From positions 124,001 through 188,000 of the forward strand of contig CAWEBF010000006.1 of assembly GCA_963807235.1 (NCBI GenBank): a DNA stretch of 64,000 bases, given 5' to 3'. The number at the start of each line of letters is the position of its first letter. The stretch's first letter is position 1. The notes beneath the pieces were generated by a model. The model was given only the letters and a program-made list of their open reading frames with translations. It did no database searches and had not been told where the DNA came from. Source of the DNA: CAWEBF01 sp963807235 (lineage in GTDB: Bacteria > Acidobacteriota > Vicinamibacteria > Vicinamibacterales > UBA2999). The position numbers and the translations under genes were made by a program. Shown one piece after another: positions 25,687-35,558 of this stretch.

Positions 25687-27492
25687 ATGACGAGTCGGTG
25701 CCGCGTCGTCACGCTAATCGCTTCCGGGCTTCTGTTGACCGCGCTCGCCGCGACCACGGTCTACGCGCAGGATCGACTCCCAAAGCTTGACTCGGCACTG
25801 CAAGCCGCGCGGCAGCGCGATGGGTCGGTTCGTCTGGGCGTCATCCTGCAGATCCAGTCCGGACGGCGGATGCCCATACGACAGCAGCTCGAAGCCAACG
25901 GATTCGCGATACGGGCCGAACACCCGCTGATCAACGCGATCAGCGTCGAAGTGCCAATAAACGCGTTATCCGGCCTTGCCCGTCAACCAGACGTGCTGTC
26001 GATTTCAATCGACGCCACCCTGCGAGCATCCGGAGCGCCATCCACTGCGTCAAACTCCTCCGTTCTGCGGCAGACTCTCGGACTTACCTCTGCGTCACCG
26101 CGCGGAGTCGGAGCAGGCGTAGCCGTATTCGATTCAGGCATCTACCCGTCCCCTGATTTCGAGAACCGCATTACCGCCTTCTACGACTTCACTCGTGGCG
26201 GCGTCGCCTCGGTGCCGTACGACGACTATGGTCACGGGACGCATGCGGCGGGTCTGATTGGCGGTGCAGGCCTGCTTTCAAACGGTGTCCTCCAGGGCGT
26301 CGCGCCGTCCGTCAGTCTCATTGGCTTCAAGGTGCTCGACTCGAGCGGCGCTGGATTGGTCAGCACGGTCATCAGCGCGCTGGAATTCGCGACGACGCAC
26401 AAAACGGAGCTCGGTGTCGACGTCATCAATCTGTCGCTGGGGCATCCGATATTCGAGTCCGCAGCGACCGATCCGCTTGTCGCCGCGGTGGAAAACGCGG
26501 TTCGCGCGGGAATCGTTGTCGTCGTTTCTGCTGGTAACTACGGGATCGATCCAGCCACCGGCCTGAGTGGTTACGGCGGCATCGCTTCGCCCGGCAATGC
26601 CCCGTCAGCCATTACGGTCGGTTCGATGAACCCGCGCAAGACCGTCATTAGAGCCGACGACCGCATCGACCCCTTCAGCTCACGCGGTCCTTCTTGGTTC
26701 GACGGTTTCGCAAAACCGGACGTCGTCGCGCCTGGCCGGACCTTGATTGCTCCAGCGGCGCCGGGGAGCACCCTTGCGATCAATCATCCGGAACTGCTGG
26801 TCGGGGATGCATCCGGTTCGTTGAGCTATATCACCCTCAGCGGGACGAGCATGGCTGCCGCGGTGACCAGCGGCATTGCCGCCGTCGTGATCGCCGCGAA
26901 TCGTGTGGCGGTTCCAACATCGCATCCCGCGCTGCCGCCCAATGCAGTCAAGGCGATTCTCGAGTACACGGGCGTGCGAGTGACTGACGGGTCGGGCCTG
27001 CCCTACAACCGTCTTGTGCAGGGTGCGGGCGCCGTCAATGCGGGAGGCGCAATCGAGCTCGCAACGGCCATCGATACCTCAGTGTCCACGGGCACGTGGT
27101 GGCTCACGAGAGGCGTCCAGCCGCAGACCACGTTTGGCAGCGAAACCGATGGGTGGTCGCAAGAGTTCATCTGGAACAACACCCCGGGCTACGGTTCCTC
27201 CATTTACATCAACTCGCCGGCGTGGGGTTCAAATATCGCGTGGAGCGACAACATTCTCTGGGGCGACAACATTCTCTGGGGCGACAACATTCTCTGGGGC
27301 GACAACATTCTCTGGGGCGAGAACATCCTGTGGGGCGACAACATCGTCTGGGGCGACAACATTCTTTGGGGCGACAACATTCTCTGGGGCGAGAACATCC
27401 TGTGGGGCGACAACCTCGTCTTCGGTAACAACATCATGTGGGGAGACAACATCCTGTGGGCTGACGAGAGCCTGTGGGCTGATGTCCCGTAG
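25687..27492 (+). CDS. Exported S8 subtilase with a C-terminal WGDNIL hexapeptide tail
   Basis: The 601-residue protein has a signal peptide (VVTLIASGLLLTALAATTVY, then AQD), a propeptide of about 110 residues (inhibitor I9-like, EVPINALSGLARQPDVLSIS) and a subtilisin domain with Asp149 (AVFDSGIYPS), His183 (GHGTHAAGLIGG) and Ser388 (LSGTSMAAAVTSG). All catalytic residues are present. Residues 513-601 are about fifteen hexapeptide units around WGDNIL. Similar tails occur on subtilases of soil Acidobacteria and relatives; they may be surface-binding or structural. The GGDEF/EAL gene starts 8 bp after its stop, so the two are probably cotranscribed. Confidence 0.93.
   Translation: MTSRCRVVTLIASGLLLTALAATTVYAQDRLPKLDSALQAARQRDGSVRLGVILQIQSGRRMPIRQQLEANGFAIRAEHPLINAISVEVPINALSGLARQPDVLSISIDATLRASGAPSTASNSSVLRQTLGLTSASPRGVGAGVAVFDSGIYPSPDFENRITAFYDFTRGGVASVPYDDYGHGTHAAGLIGGAGLLSNGVLQGVAPSVSLIGFKVLDSSGAGLVSTVISALEFATTHKTELGVDVINLSLGHPIFESAATDPLVAAVENAVRAGIVVVVSAGNYGIDPATGLSGYGGIASPGNAPSAITVGSMNPRKTVIRADDRIDPFSSRGPSWFDGFAKPDVVAPGRTLIAPAAPGSTLAINHPELLVGDASGSLSYITLSGTSMAAAVTSGIAAVVIAANRVAVPTSHPALPPNAVKAILEYTGVRVTDGSGLPYNRLVQGAGAVNAGGAIELATAIDTSVSTGTWWLTRGVQPQTTFGSETDGWSQEFIWNNTPGYGSSIYINSPAWGSNIAWSDNILWGDNILWGDNILWGDNILWGENILWGDNIVWGDNILWGDNILWGENILWGDNLVFGNNIMWGDNILWADESLWADVP
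27223..27489 (+). repeat. 18-bp tandem repeat encoding WGDNIL
   Basis: The 3' end of the subtilase gene holds about fifteen tandem 18-bp units, consensus GGCGACAACATTCTCTGG. The central units are almost identical; the outer ones have drifted (GGTTCAAATATCGCG at the front, GCTGACGAGAGCCTG at the end), which suggests growth from the middle. It stays in frame throughout, so it is a coding repeat and not a CRISPR. Confidence 0.95.
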
Positions 27493-27500
27493 GACGGCAC

Positions 27501-30290
27501 ATGAGAACCCTTCCGCGAGCTGCGCAACTGTTCGTCGTCGCTGTCGTGCTGACGGGGGGAATCCTGCTCGTTCTGTCGCTGCGCGTGGCGAATTTCGACC
27601 GTGTCCCCCTGCTTGTATTGGTGGTGACGGCGATGCTCTGCGCCCGCCTCAAGCTGCGGCTGCCCACGACGAAAAACCGTTCCACGATGTCAGTGGCGAG
27701 TGCGGTGGTGTTTACCTCGCTTCTGCTGCTCGGCCCGCATCCGACGATGGTTGTCGCGGTGGCTGGCGCGTGGTGTCAGTCCACGTTCGGGACGCGCCGC
27801 CCAAATCCGCTGTACCGGACGTTCTTCAACATCGCGTCTCTGCTTCTTGCCGTCCAGGCGTTCGGCCTCGTTTACAGGCTGGCCGGCGGTACTGTCGGCC
27901 ACGTCGTCTGGCCTGATATTGCGACGCCGATCGGCGCAGCGACGCTTGCCTATTTTCTCGTCAACGTCGGTACCGTCGCTGTTGCCGTGGCGCTGTCAGC
28001 GCGCGAACGAATCGCGTACGTGTGGCATCACGACTTCCTTTGGGGCGCTCCAAGTTACTTCGTCGCTGCCGGCGCCGCCGTACTCGCTGCAGCTGCTGTC
28101 GATCGGTCCGCTTACGCCTTTATTCCGTTGGCCTTGACTCCGATGTACGTCACCTACCGCACCTATCAGGCATACGCGGGGCGCCTCGAAGATGAACGTC
28201 GACATCGCGAGATCATCGAGTCGCTCAACGAGGGTATGTTCGTGCTGACGCATGGGAAAGTGGTGGAACTGTGGAACGACGCGATGGAGCGCATCACGAG
28301 CATTGGTCGGCAGCACGTTCTGAATCGAGAGTTGTTCGAAGCCGTTCCCGCGTTGCTGGACACCAGCATTTCGCCGGCGGTCGCCGCCGCGTTGGAAGGG
28401 GCGACTGCAACGGAGCTTCAACGTGTCGAATTCATGGCGGGCGGTACCTGCCGCATTCTGCACCTCCGGCTGCTGCCATTCGCGGGGGGTCTCACCGGGT
28501 TTGTGAGTGACATTACCGACCGCACGGCGGCAGAAGAAGCGCTGCGAGTCAGCGAAGAGCGTTACGCGCTTGCCTTGGCCGGTGCGAACGACGGCATCTG
28601 GGACTGGGACCCTGCAAACGACGTCATGTACTTTTCGCTTCGGTGGAAGGCGATGCTCGGGCTGACACCGGACGAAACGACAAGCAACCCGATGGAGTGG
28701 TTCGGGCGCGTCCACGCGGAAGATATCGGCCCGCTCAAAACGGCGATCGCCGCGCACTGCGCCGATCAATCCGGTCACTTCGAGCATGAGCACCGCGTTT
28801 GTCATCGCGATGGCAAGTACAGGTGGATGCTTTGCCGGGGCGTTGCAGTCAGGGGCAACGACGGCCGGGTCGTACGCATGGCTGGGTCACTCACCGACGT
28901 GACCGAACGTCATCTGGCCCAAGAGCAGCTGCGGCAGGCAGCGTTGCACGACCCGCTGACGGCGCTGCCGAATTCAGCGCTGTTCATCGAGATGCTCGAA
29001 CGCGCGCTCGCGCAATCGAAGCGATACGGGGACCGGCTGTTCGCCACGTTGTTCATCGACATGGACCGCTTCAAAGACGTCAACGACCGACTCGGTCACC
29101 TCATCGGCGACCAACTCCTGATCGCGGTGACGAAGCGGCTTCAAGCGTGCGTGCGGAGCGGAGACGTCATTGCGCGGCTCGGGGGTGATGAGTTCACTGT
29201 CCTGCTGAACGAGCTGCGCCACCCGGGCGAGGTCGTCCTGACCGCGACCCGCATCAAAGAGTCATTCACTGTCCCGTTCGAGCTGGAAGGCAACGAGGTG
29301 TTTGTCACAGCCAGCATCGGGGTGGCGGTGAGTTCGACAGGGTACACGCGCGCAGAAGACATCCTTCGCGACGCGGATACCGCGATGTATCGGGCGAAGG
29401 CGCTGGGGAGGAATCGGCAGGAGATCTTCGACGTGGGCATGCGCGCTCGCGCCATGGACCGGTTGAACCTGGAAAACGACATCCGGCTTGGCGTCGAACG
29501 CGGCGAGTTTCACCTGTGTTATCAGCCGATCGTGTCGCTCGCAACCGAGCAGCTGGTGAGCTTCGAGGCGTTGCTCCGGTGGAAACGCCGCGACGGACGC
29601 CTGATGATGCCGGCCGAGTTCATTCCTCCAGCCGAAGAGGCCGGTCTCATTGACCTTGTCGGCATCTGGTCGTTGCGTGAGGCATGTCGGCAACTGTCAG
29701 CTTGGACGAGCCGCATTCCAGGCGCGTCAGACCTCCGGATGACCGTCAACGTCTCGAGCCGCCAATTGATGCACCCGGAGTTCACCGAACAGGTGGCATC
29801 GGCGGTGCGCGATGCCGGTATTCGGCCGGACAGCTTGTGCCTTGAAATTACCGAAACGACGCTGATCCAGAGTCTGGACCTGGCGGCGACCGTCCTTCGT
29901 GAACTGAGGGCCCTCGGTGTACAGGTCTATCTCGACGACTTTGGATCAGGGTACTCGTCGCTGAGCTATCTTCACCGGTTCCCGGTCAACACGCTCAAGA
30001 TCGATCGGTCGTTTATCAGCGGCCTCGGCGCCAAACGTGAGCAACCCGCCATCGTCGAGAGCATTATCGGGTTGGCGCGAAGCGTTGGAGCGAACGTCAT
30101 CGCTGAAGGTGTCGAGACGCGCGGTCAATTAAGACAATTGAGACACATGGGTTGCGGCTACGCTCAGGGCTTTCTGTTCTCCGAGGCGCTCGCTCCAGGG
30201 GCAGCCGAAATGTTGATTGCGCGGGGCCCGGTCCTTTCCGCTCACCTTATCGGGACTCCGTCGACGCGACGGCTAGCGAACGTCCATTAA
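27501..30290 (+). CDS. Membrane PAS-GGDEF-EAL cyclic-di-GMP protein
   Basis: The 929-residue protein has about six membrane spans in residues 1-225, two PAS-type domains (roughly 225-340 and 350-465, the second with DGIWDWDPANDVMYFSLRWK), a GGDEF domain (RLGGDEF near 560) and an EAL domain. An inhibitory site RSGD sits five residues before GGDEF. The EAL part has SFEALLRWK, CLEITETT, DDFGSGYSSLSYLHRF and NTLKIDRSFI, so both cyclase and phosphodiesterase signatures are intact. Which activity dominates cannot be told. It lies 8 bp after the subtilase gene and may link surface proteolysis to the c-di-GMP level. Confidence 0.92.
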   Translation: MRTLPRAAQLFVVAVVLTGGILLVLSLRVANFDRVPLLVLVVTAMLCARLKLRLPTTKNRSTMSVASAVVFTSLLLLGPHPTMVVAVAGAWCQSTFGTRRPNPLYRTFFNIASLLLAVQAFGLVYRLAGGTVGHVVWPDIATPIGAATLAYFLVNVGTVAVAVALSARERIAYVWHHDFLWGAPSYFVAAGAAVLAAAAVDRSAYAFIPLALTPMYVTYRTYQAYAGRLEDERRHREIIESLNEGMFVLTHGKVVELWNDAMERITSIGRQHVLNRELFEAVPALLDTSISPAVAAALEGATATELQRVEFMAGGTCRILHLRLLPFAGGLTGFVSDITDRTAAEEALRVSEERYALALAGANDGIWDWDPANDVMYFSLRWKAMLGLTPDETTSNPMEWFGRVHAEDIGPLKTAIAAHCADQSGHFEHEHRVCHRDGKYRWMLCRGVAVRGNDGRVVRMAGSLTDVTERHLAQEQLRQAALHDPLTALPNSALFIEMLERALAQSKRYGDRLFATLFIDMDRFKDVNDRLGHLIGDQLLIAVTKRLQACVRSGDVIARLGGDEFTVLLNELRHPGEVVLTATRIKESFTVPFELEGNEVFVTASIGVAVSSTGYTRAEDILRDADTAMYRAKALGRNRQEIFDVGMRARAMDRLNLENDIRLGVERGEFHLCYQPIVSLATEQLVSFEALLRWKRRDGRLMMPAEFIPPAEEAGLIDLVGIWSLREACRQLSAWTSRIPGASDLRMTVNVSSRQLMHPEFTEQVASAVRDAGIRPDSLCLEITETTLIQSLDLAATVLRELRALGVQVYLDDFGSGYSSLSYLHRFPVNTLKIDRSFISGLGAKREQPAIVESIIGLARSVGANVIAEGVETRGQLRQLRHMGCGYAQGFLFSEALAPGAAEMLIARGPVLSAHLIGTPSTRRLANVH

Positions 30291-30342
30291 TTCCGCACAC
30301 GAACGCCGCACGGGGGAGAAACTTCCACCCCCGAACGGGTCC

Positions 30343-31212
30343 TCACCGTCCTGTACCTCCGCAAGAACTCGCCAATTGCAGATCACTCCCAGGAACGGCA
30401 ACGGCCTTATTAGCGCGTTGCCGTCCAGGACTGTCCATCGGATCGTTTGCCGGCCATGCTGTTGCCGGTGACGCGCCCGGTGTATCCAGGCCGCCCGCGC
30501 TGAAAGTGATCTCCTCGCCGCGCATCCGGGCGGCGGCGATCGGAGTGCGAGACGCACCGGACGCCAGCTCGCCGGAGAGCATCTGGAAGTGCTGCGACAG
30601 CGTCAGCTGACCCGTCGGCAGCTTCCAGACGCCGGCCACCTGAGCCGGCACGAAGTGCAGCATCGACGTGCACCACGATGAACAGTCGCCCGTCATGACC
30701 TCGCTGACGTCGGGCTCCCAGCCGGGGATCTTGTACGTGTTGAGGACGATGCGAGATCCGGGTTTGAGTGCGAGGAACTTGTCCTTCAGCTTGTCCAGGT
30801 TCGCCGGCAGGAGAAAGAGTGCGACCACGGTGGCATCCGAGATGTCCGCCACGTACATGTCGCTCTGCACGAACGTCGCGCGATCGGCCACGCCGGCGTC
30901 GCGCGCCAGCTTGCGCGAGTGCTCGACCAGCTCGGGCGTGAATTCGACGCCGCGCGCGCGGGCCCCGCGCTTGGCCGCCGCGATGACCATCCGGCCGTCG
31001 CCCGATCCGAGATCGACGACGAGATCGGCCGGCGTGACCTTCGCCATATCCAGCATCTTCGCGACCATCTCGGTCGTGGTCGGCACCCACACGGCGTCCC
31101 GGCCGGGCATGCCGACCGTGGGCTCGAACGGGCGGCGGTGGCGGGCGACCTGCGTGGAGACCAATGAAGCGGCAAGCAGCAGCGGCAGGCCGACGGCGGT
31201 TGCGGAAGTCAT
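30343..31212 (-). CDS. Class I SAM-dependent methyltransferase, possibly exported
   Basis: The 289-residue product begins with a hydrophobic leader (VGLPLLLAASLVSTQVARHR) that may be a signal or anchor. The core has VWVPTTTEMVAKMLDMAKVT, motif I VVDLGSGDGRMVIAAAKRGA, VEFTPELVEHSRKLARDAGV and FVQSDMYVADISDATVVALF, typical of class I methyltransferases. The C-terminal 70 residues (VAGVWKLPTGQLTLSQHFQM on) are a strand-rich addition of unknown fold. The substrate is unknown. The last stretch, after AGGLDTPG, looks non-conserved and the true end may be affected by a frameshift. Confidence 0.75.
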   Translation of the reverse strand: MTSATAVGLPLLLAASLVSTQVARHRRPFEPTVGMPGRDAVWVPTTTEMVAKMLDMAKVTPADLVVDLGSGDGRMVIAAAKRGARARGVEFTPELVEHSRKLARDAGVADRATFVQSDMYVADISDATVVALFLLPANLDKLKDKFLALKPGSRIVLNTYKIPGWEPDVSEVMTGDCSSWCTSMLHFVPAQVAGVWKLPTGQLTLSQHFQMLSGELASGASRTPIAAARMRGEEITFSAGGLDTPGASPATAWPANDPMDSPGRQRANKAVAVPGSDLQLASSCGGTGR

Positions 31213-31299
31213 GATCGATATTAACGCCGACCCGTGGAGGGCAGGACTATAGTCGGGCCGGGTTCTGAAGACCCGGCCTCCATGTGCGATGGTAGAGGT

Positions 31300-31360
31300 A
31301 TGCAGACCGTCACCCCGCGCCCGTGGTTCGACAAGGAGGCGGCTGAGCTTTTACGTGGCA
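31300..31360 (+). pseudogene. N-terminal scrap of a VOC/PhnB-like protein
   Basis: An ATG at 31300 gives MQTVTPRPWFDKEAAELLRG, which resembles the start of PhnB-like VOC proteins (TITPxLWFDxEAEEAA). After about 19 residues the similarity stops and the frame runs into unrelated sequence overlapping the end of paiB. It is best read as a remnant left by a rearrangement in this 190-bp gap. Confidence 0.35.
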
Positions 31361-31402
31361 TGCCCTTCCTGAGACACCCATACGGCTGCCAGCGGCGATC
31401 AT

Positions 31403-32053
31403 TCAATCGCCGCCGTCCAGTGTCTCCCTTATCAAAGCGGCGATTGTCGTCCCCGACGGCATGGCCTCGCGTTCCAGCGCCTCAACGACACCGACTCTGT
31501 CGGAGATCGAGCGATTCTGGCTTACCTTCCATTTGCCCACCAGCTGCGTGATGGAGATCTCGATTCCGACGACTGCGGCCACCATCTTTTCGATGAAGTC
31601 AGCCGGTGCGTCGGTCACTGCCCACGGAGCGTCCCGCTTTCCTTCATGTTCGCGCGTCAACGCTTCTACGTGTGATCGCACCCAGGCAGGATCATCAACA
31701 AATCGAAGGACTCCGTGCACGTGGACTACCGCATAGTTCCAGGTAGGCACGACTCTCGCGTTCTCGCGCTTGCTCGGGTACCAAGACGGCGAAATGAAGC
31801 TGTCGGGGCCCCGGAAGATAACGAGCGCTGCCGCGTCACGTACGACCTCCCGCCACAACGGGTTCGCACGAGCAATGTGACCGTGAAGCGTTCCAGCAGC
31901 GCTGCCGGTGTCGGCAAACAAGAAGGGAATGTGGTTCGCATCCAACCCCGACTCTGTCGCGGTTACCAGCGATCCAAGGGGGTAGCGTTGTATGAAACTG
32001 CGCAGGCGCTCCGGGTCTCGTTCTTCAAAGTGTTTTGGTAAATACACGTTCAC
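31403..32053 (-). CDS. paiB: PaiB-family FMN-binding protein
   Basis: The 216-residue product matches the PaiB family over its whole length: MNVYLPKHFEERDPERLRSF, YPLGSLVTATESGLDANHIP, LHGHIARANPLWRE, ISPSWYPSKRENARVVPTWN and the C-terminal IEISITQLVGKWKVSQNRS. The Bacillus member is a negative regulator of degradative enzymes and sporulation; other members bind FMN in a split-barrel fold. The GTG start overlaps the stop of the peptidase gene (GTGA), and AAGGAG precedes it, so the two are translationally coupled. Confidence 0.88.
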   Translation of the reverse strand: MNVYLPKHFEERDPERLRSFIQRYPLGSLVTATESGLDANHIPFLFADTGSAAGTLHGHIARANPLWREVVRDAAALVIFRGPDSFISPSWYPSKRENARVVPTWNYAVVHVHGVLRFVDDPAWVRSHVEALTREHEGKRDAPWAVTDAPADFIEKMVAAVVGIEISITQLVGKWKVSQNRSISDRVGVVEALEREAMPSGTTIAALIRETLDGGD

Positions 32054-33346
32054 TCCTTCGGGATCGCGCGCGTCAACACCTCGTTGCCACCATCAAGTAT
32101 CAAGACGTTGTCCTCGATGCGAATGCCGCCGAAGCCGCGCAGCTTGTCGACGCGGTTCCAGACGACGGTATCGCGGTATTGGCGGCGAATCTCCGGCTCC
32201 TCGAGCACGTGCGGAGGAAAGTAGATCCCTGGCTCAATAGTGACGACGTGCCCAGGCTCCAGCGGCAAATCGATTCGCAGGAACCGGAGAGCGGGTGCCT
32301 CGGAGCGTGAGCGCCCAGGCAAATACCCACCTGCGTCGCGGACACCGAGGCCAACCATGTGTCCGATGCCGTGCGGAAAAAACAAGGCGGAGGCGCCTTG
32401 TTCGACCAGATCGGCGGCATTGCCGCGCAGGAACCCAGCGTCAAGAAGTCCCTGTGCGACGTCGAGGGCCGCTGCAAGATGGATGTCTCGGTATTCCACT
32501 CCGGCGCGGCATCGCTCGATGGCCGCTCGCTGCACGCGTAGCACGAGCGCGTAGACGTCAGCCTGTTCCGCACTGAAATCTCCGGACACCGGGTAGGTTC
32601 GCGTGACGTCGCAGTCGTAACCACGGTATTCCGCCCCGGCATCAATCAACACGAGCTCGCCGGCGCCTAACAGGCGTTGAGTCGGAAGGTGATGAAGCAC
32701 GGCCGCGTTCGGGCCAGAAGCGATGATCGAGTCGTACGCGACAGTGTCTGCCCCGTGACGAAAGAAGCCAGCCTCGATCTCAATCTGCAGCGCCCGTTCG
32801 GATATGCCGGGCGCAATGAACGGCACGGCGGCCGCAAACCCTGCACACGTGGCGTCGGCTGCCAGACGCATGCGAGCTAGTTCGATATCGTCTTTGCGCC
32901 TCCGCACGCGATCCATTTGCGTCCGCAGCTCAGCGGCGACTGCCGCATCCGACGGCGCGTTCGGGATCGGCGCGCCGAGTTGTGCTACTCGGCGGCCTCG
33001 ACGCCTTTCGAGCCACGGTCCCAGCTCTGACGCGGGCGTCCCGGCTTCGTCGCTGAGCGCACCGCTCCATAACCGCTCATCCGCGCTGATGGCGGGCACG
33101 AACTCGCTCCATCCTTCCTGTGGGTCATAGGCGAGAACGGCGCCTGGGCGCTGGTGATCGGTCAGGTAGAAGGTACTCGCTGTGAGCCAGGAATGGGTAG
33201 ACACGATCGGCGCGTCCAGGGATCGGAATTGGATGGCCGGCACCGATGAGGACAACCGCACCGAGCTCATTCCACTCCGCTTCGATGGCGCGACGCCGGC
33301 GCTCGATGGCCTTTGTAACCGCGTCGTCGGACTCTTCAGCCGTCAC
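32050..33346 (-). pseudogene. Xaa-Pro aminopeptidase (M24), one frameshift
   Basis: Two frames join to one M24 aminopeptidase. The start (GTG 33346, with AGGTGG upstream) gives the AMP_N domain: AIERRRRAIEAEWNELGAVV and GHPIPIPGRADRVYPFLAHS. Near 33175 one extra base moves the frame, after which FYLTDHQRPGAVLAYDP and the whole catalytic domain continue: LIDAGAEYRGYDCDVTRTYP, PHGIGHMVGLGVRDAGG, IEPGIYFP and GGIRIEDNVLIL, holding all five metal ligands. The enzyme would release N-terminal residues from X-Pro peptides. As written the product would be cut short or start late at an internal codon. It may be an assembly error since everything else is intact. Confidence 0.85.
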
Positions 33347-33587
33347 ACTTTCGCGCCACCTGAGCGTGTCACATCAAAACCCGCATCTGACGACAGTCGT
33401 CCGACTCCTCGGTGTCCCTGAGTCACTCATGGCACGAGGCTAATCCCTCGGTTGGCATCATGCTAGAGCCACTTTTGCTACTGTTGATCACGCCCAGACC
33501 AACGGTCCGCCTACTTCCCTATCTCTGTCTGAAGAACTGGTTGTACAGGACGTTCAGTCCCTCATTCCGGCCCACGCTCGCGTTCTC

Positions 33588-34422
33588 CTAGCCCGGCCCA
33601 AAGACTTCGTCGAGCCCGGAGCGACATGCCCTCAAGACGAGGTCTGGGGTTAGCGCTCGGTCCTGCGGCAATCTGGCCGCATCTCGAACGACATCGTTGA
33701 CTTCGGCAAATTGTTCTCGGCAAAGCTGCTCGACATTGCGAGCCGTTTTGGCCAGTAATGAAGGCCGAACGTTCTCAAGCCAGATGCTTCTCAAGTACTG
33801 AAGTTCTCGACCGAAGAGTTCCAGTGTGTCGTGAACTGTACAGAACGTCTTGCGGCTGTTTCTCACGCTTTCGGTACTTCTGGATCAACAGCTTCTGAGC
33901 TATGAAGCTCGTGGGATTTGCGATCTTGACGTCAGCTGGCTCGATTGGCACTCCGACTGCCGGACCAAGTCGAACTGTCCAGGGCTCGACGAGGAGCAGG
34001 TCAAGATACCGAAGCTTTTGAGCTGTAATGCCTGCACTCGCGGCAGTGACGTCGGGCGCGCCGCTTCTTAGGTAGCCGCTGCCGTGAAGGGGCGTCAGGA
34101 ACTCTGCGTAGAACCCATGGTCTTCCTTCTCCAGGCTGTATTGCGTAATCGGTGGCGTGGCCTCCCCTGAGAACTCTTGTTGGAAGCCTTCGGCTTCAAG
34201 AGCGGCGCGGATGTCTCCTACGAGTGGAGACGTCAACGAAAACGCAACGTCAGCATCTCTGGTCCGCAAGGGCTGGTAACGCGGTGGATTGGCGCGTTCA
34301 TGAAGTCTGTATAGCCTGTGGGCCCATCCACCGACAATGACGAGTTGATTGAGCCAAGGCCGCAAAGCCTTGAGGAGCTTGGCCAGTGCCTCGAAGTCAT
34401 CCAAGGTGCGTGCCCTCTTCAA
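33588..34422 (-). pseudogene. Nucleotidyltransferase, toxin-like half of an AbiE-type pair, one frameshift
   Basis: The front part (from TTG 34422) has the nucleotidyltransferase signature: LVIVGGWAHRLYRLHE with the GG-W motif and RTRDADVAFSL with the two acidic residues. Later FYAEFLTPLHGSGY, ADVKIANPTSFIAQKLLIQK fit the AbiEii/GSU-like group. Near 33838 one extra base breaks the frame; the next frame continues VHDTLELFGRELQYLRSIWL and EQLCREQFAEVNDVVRDAAR to the stop at 33588. AbiEii-type proteins act as toxins by transferring nucleotides to RNA. The gene overlaps the upstream HTH gene by 26 bp, as in type IV toxin-antitoxin operons. The shift removes only the last quarter of the protein. 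Confidence 0.75.
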
Positions 34423-35551
34423 AGACCGGCTCGAGGACGCGACGACGAATTAGATCCGCCTGTTCCTGACCGCGCGAAGGATGCACTGAGACATCCAGCC
34501 ACAACTGCAGCACGTCGCTCACGGCCTGGTCGTCCACACGCACACTTCCACGAAAAACTGATTGTGGTGCCGGCGCCTGACGAAGGATGAGGTCGGGAAC
34601 GGCGCCCTGAGCGGCTGGTACGAGATTCTTCCATGAGGCTACGCTCGAGGGTCCGAGTCGCTGTAGATAGACGTGGGGTGGAATGCCGTCTACGAAACCC
34701 AGCTTCAGTGCATTGGCAGCAGCGAACAAGCCCAGACAAGCACGGCCGCTGTTGAGAATCTTCCGAAGCTCGACACGGGGATCGCGATTCAACAAGAACT
34801 GCATTGGAATCTCTTTGATGCGTTTGGCTGCGGAAGCTTGCCAGCGGCGAAACAAATCGTCTCGACGCACAAGACGCAGATAAGAGCTCGATTCGTGTAG
34901 GTAGCCCTCTCGCTGAAGTTGCTGGACCGCTCGAAATGCGCTCATGATGGAGACGTTAGCGGCTCGAGCGAGTTGAGAAGCGTTGCGATACCGGCCGCGG
35001 GGCGCGGCAAGCAGTCTGTCTGGAAGCTCGGGTGCAAGGAGCACTTTCAACATCCATTGATTGAGGTCAGAAAACAGATCGACCTGTTCGTGGCGTGGCT
35101 CGAGGCGTAAGGGGGACGACTCCGGTACAGATCGATTTAGGTCGTCCAGATGGGGGCCGTGGAACCGCCTGAGTCCTTCGAAGTCGATTACCCCCGCGGC
35201 TGCGTCGGGTGCGTATTCAGCCGCGAACTTCAGAACCTGTTCCGCCACGTGTGGAGCAACTCGCGGGGCGGCCACGATGGCCAGGGCTGGATGGTTCGCT
35301 CCTCCCACGCGAAGCGCCTGCAGACAGGCTTGAGACCATAGAGGTATCAGTCGATCGCTGCGGCCCTCTGAGGCGACCTTTGCTACCACGACGTAGGCGG
35401 CACCACCGCGCCGGGCCAGGAAGTCCGGCCGTCCAGATTGCTTCGGCCGGACTACCTTCCAGCCAACATCTCGAAATAGTTGAGCTAGGAGAGTTTCCGC
35501 CCGATCTCCCCGGCCGGCGACCTTCGGATGGCCTTCAGAGCTAGATTCCAT
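34397..35551 (-). CDS. AbiEi-like winged-HTH protein with PD-(D/E)XK-like N-terminus
   Basis: The 384-residue protein has three parts. Residues about 15-140 resemble a restriction-type fold: GDRAETLLAQLFRDVGWKVV, then SGRPDFLARRGGAAYVVVAK, with the E, PD and K positions of a PD-(D/E)XK core but Val in place of the second acid, so catalysis is doubtful. Residues about 185-245 are a winged HTH: NASQLARAANVSIMSAFRAV, QQLQREGYLHESSS. The last 130 residues (ACLGLFAAANALKLGFVDGI and on) resemble the body of AbiEi-type antitoxins. It overlaps the nucleotidyltransferase by 26 bp and is preceded by three 18-bp-spaced boxes, suggesting self-repression. A named family for the whole protein is not known to me. 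Confidence 0.7.
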   Translation of the reverse strand: MESSSEGHPKVAGRGDRAETLLAQLFRDVGWKVVRPKQSGRPDFLARRGGAAYVVVAKVASEGRSDRLIPLWSQACLQALRVGGANHPALAIVAAPRVAPHVAEQVLKFAAEYAPDAAAGVIDFEGLRRFHGPHLDDLNRSVPESSPLRLEPRHEQVDLFSDLNQWMLKVLLAPELPDRLLAAPRGRYRNASQLARAANVSIMSAFRAVQQLQREGYLHESSSYLRLVRRDDLFRRWQASAAKRIKEIPMQFLLNRDPRVELRKILNSGRACLGLFAAANALKLGFVDGIPPHVYLQRLGPSSVASWKNLVPAAQGAVPDLILRQAPAPQSVFRGSVRVDDQAVSDVLQLWLDVSVHPSRGQEQADLIRRRVLEPVFEEGTHLG

Positions 35552-35558
35552 ATTATCT

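Noticed and set aside
27223..27489. Regular 18-bp repeats suggesting a CRISPR or minisatellite
   Set aside because: Units are contiguous without spacers and in frame with the subtilase; they encode WGDNIL.
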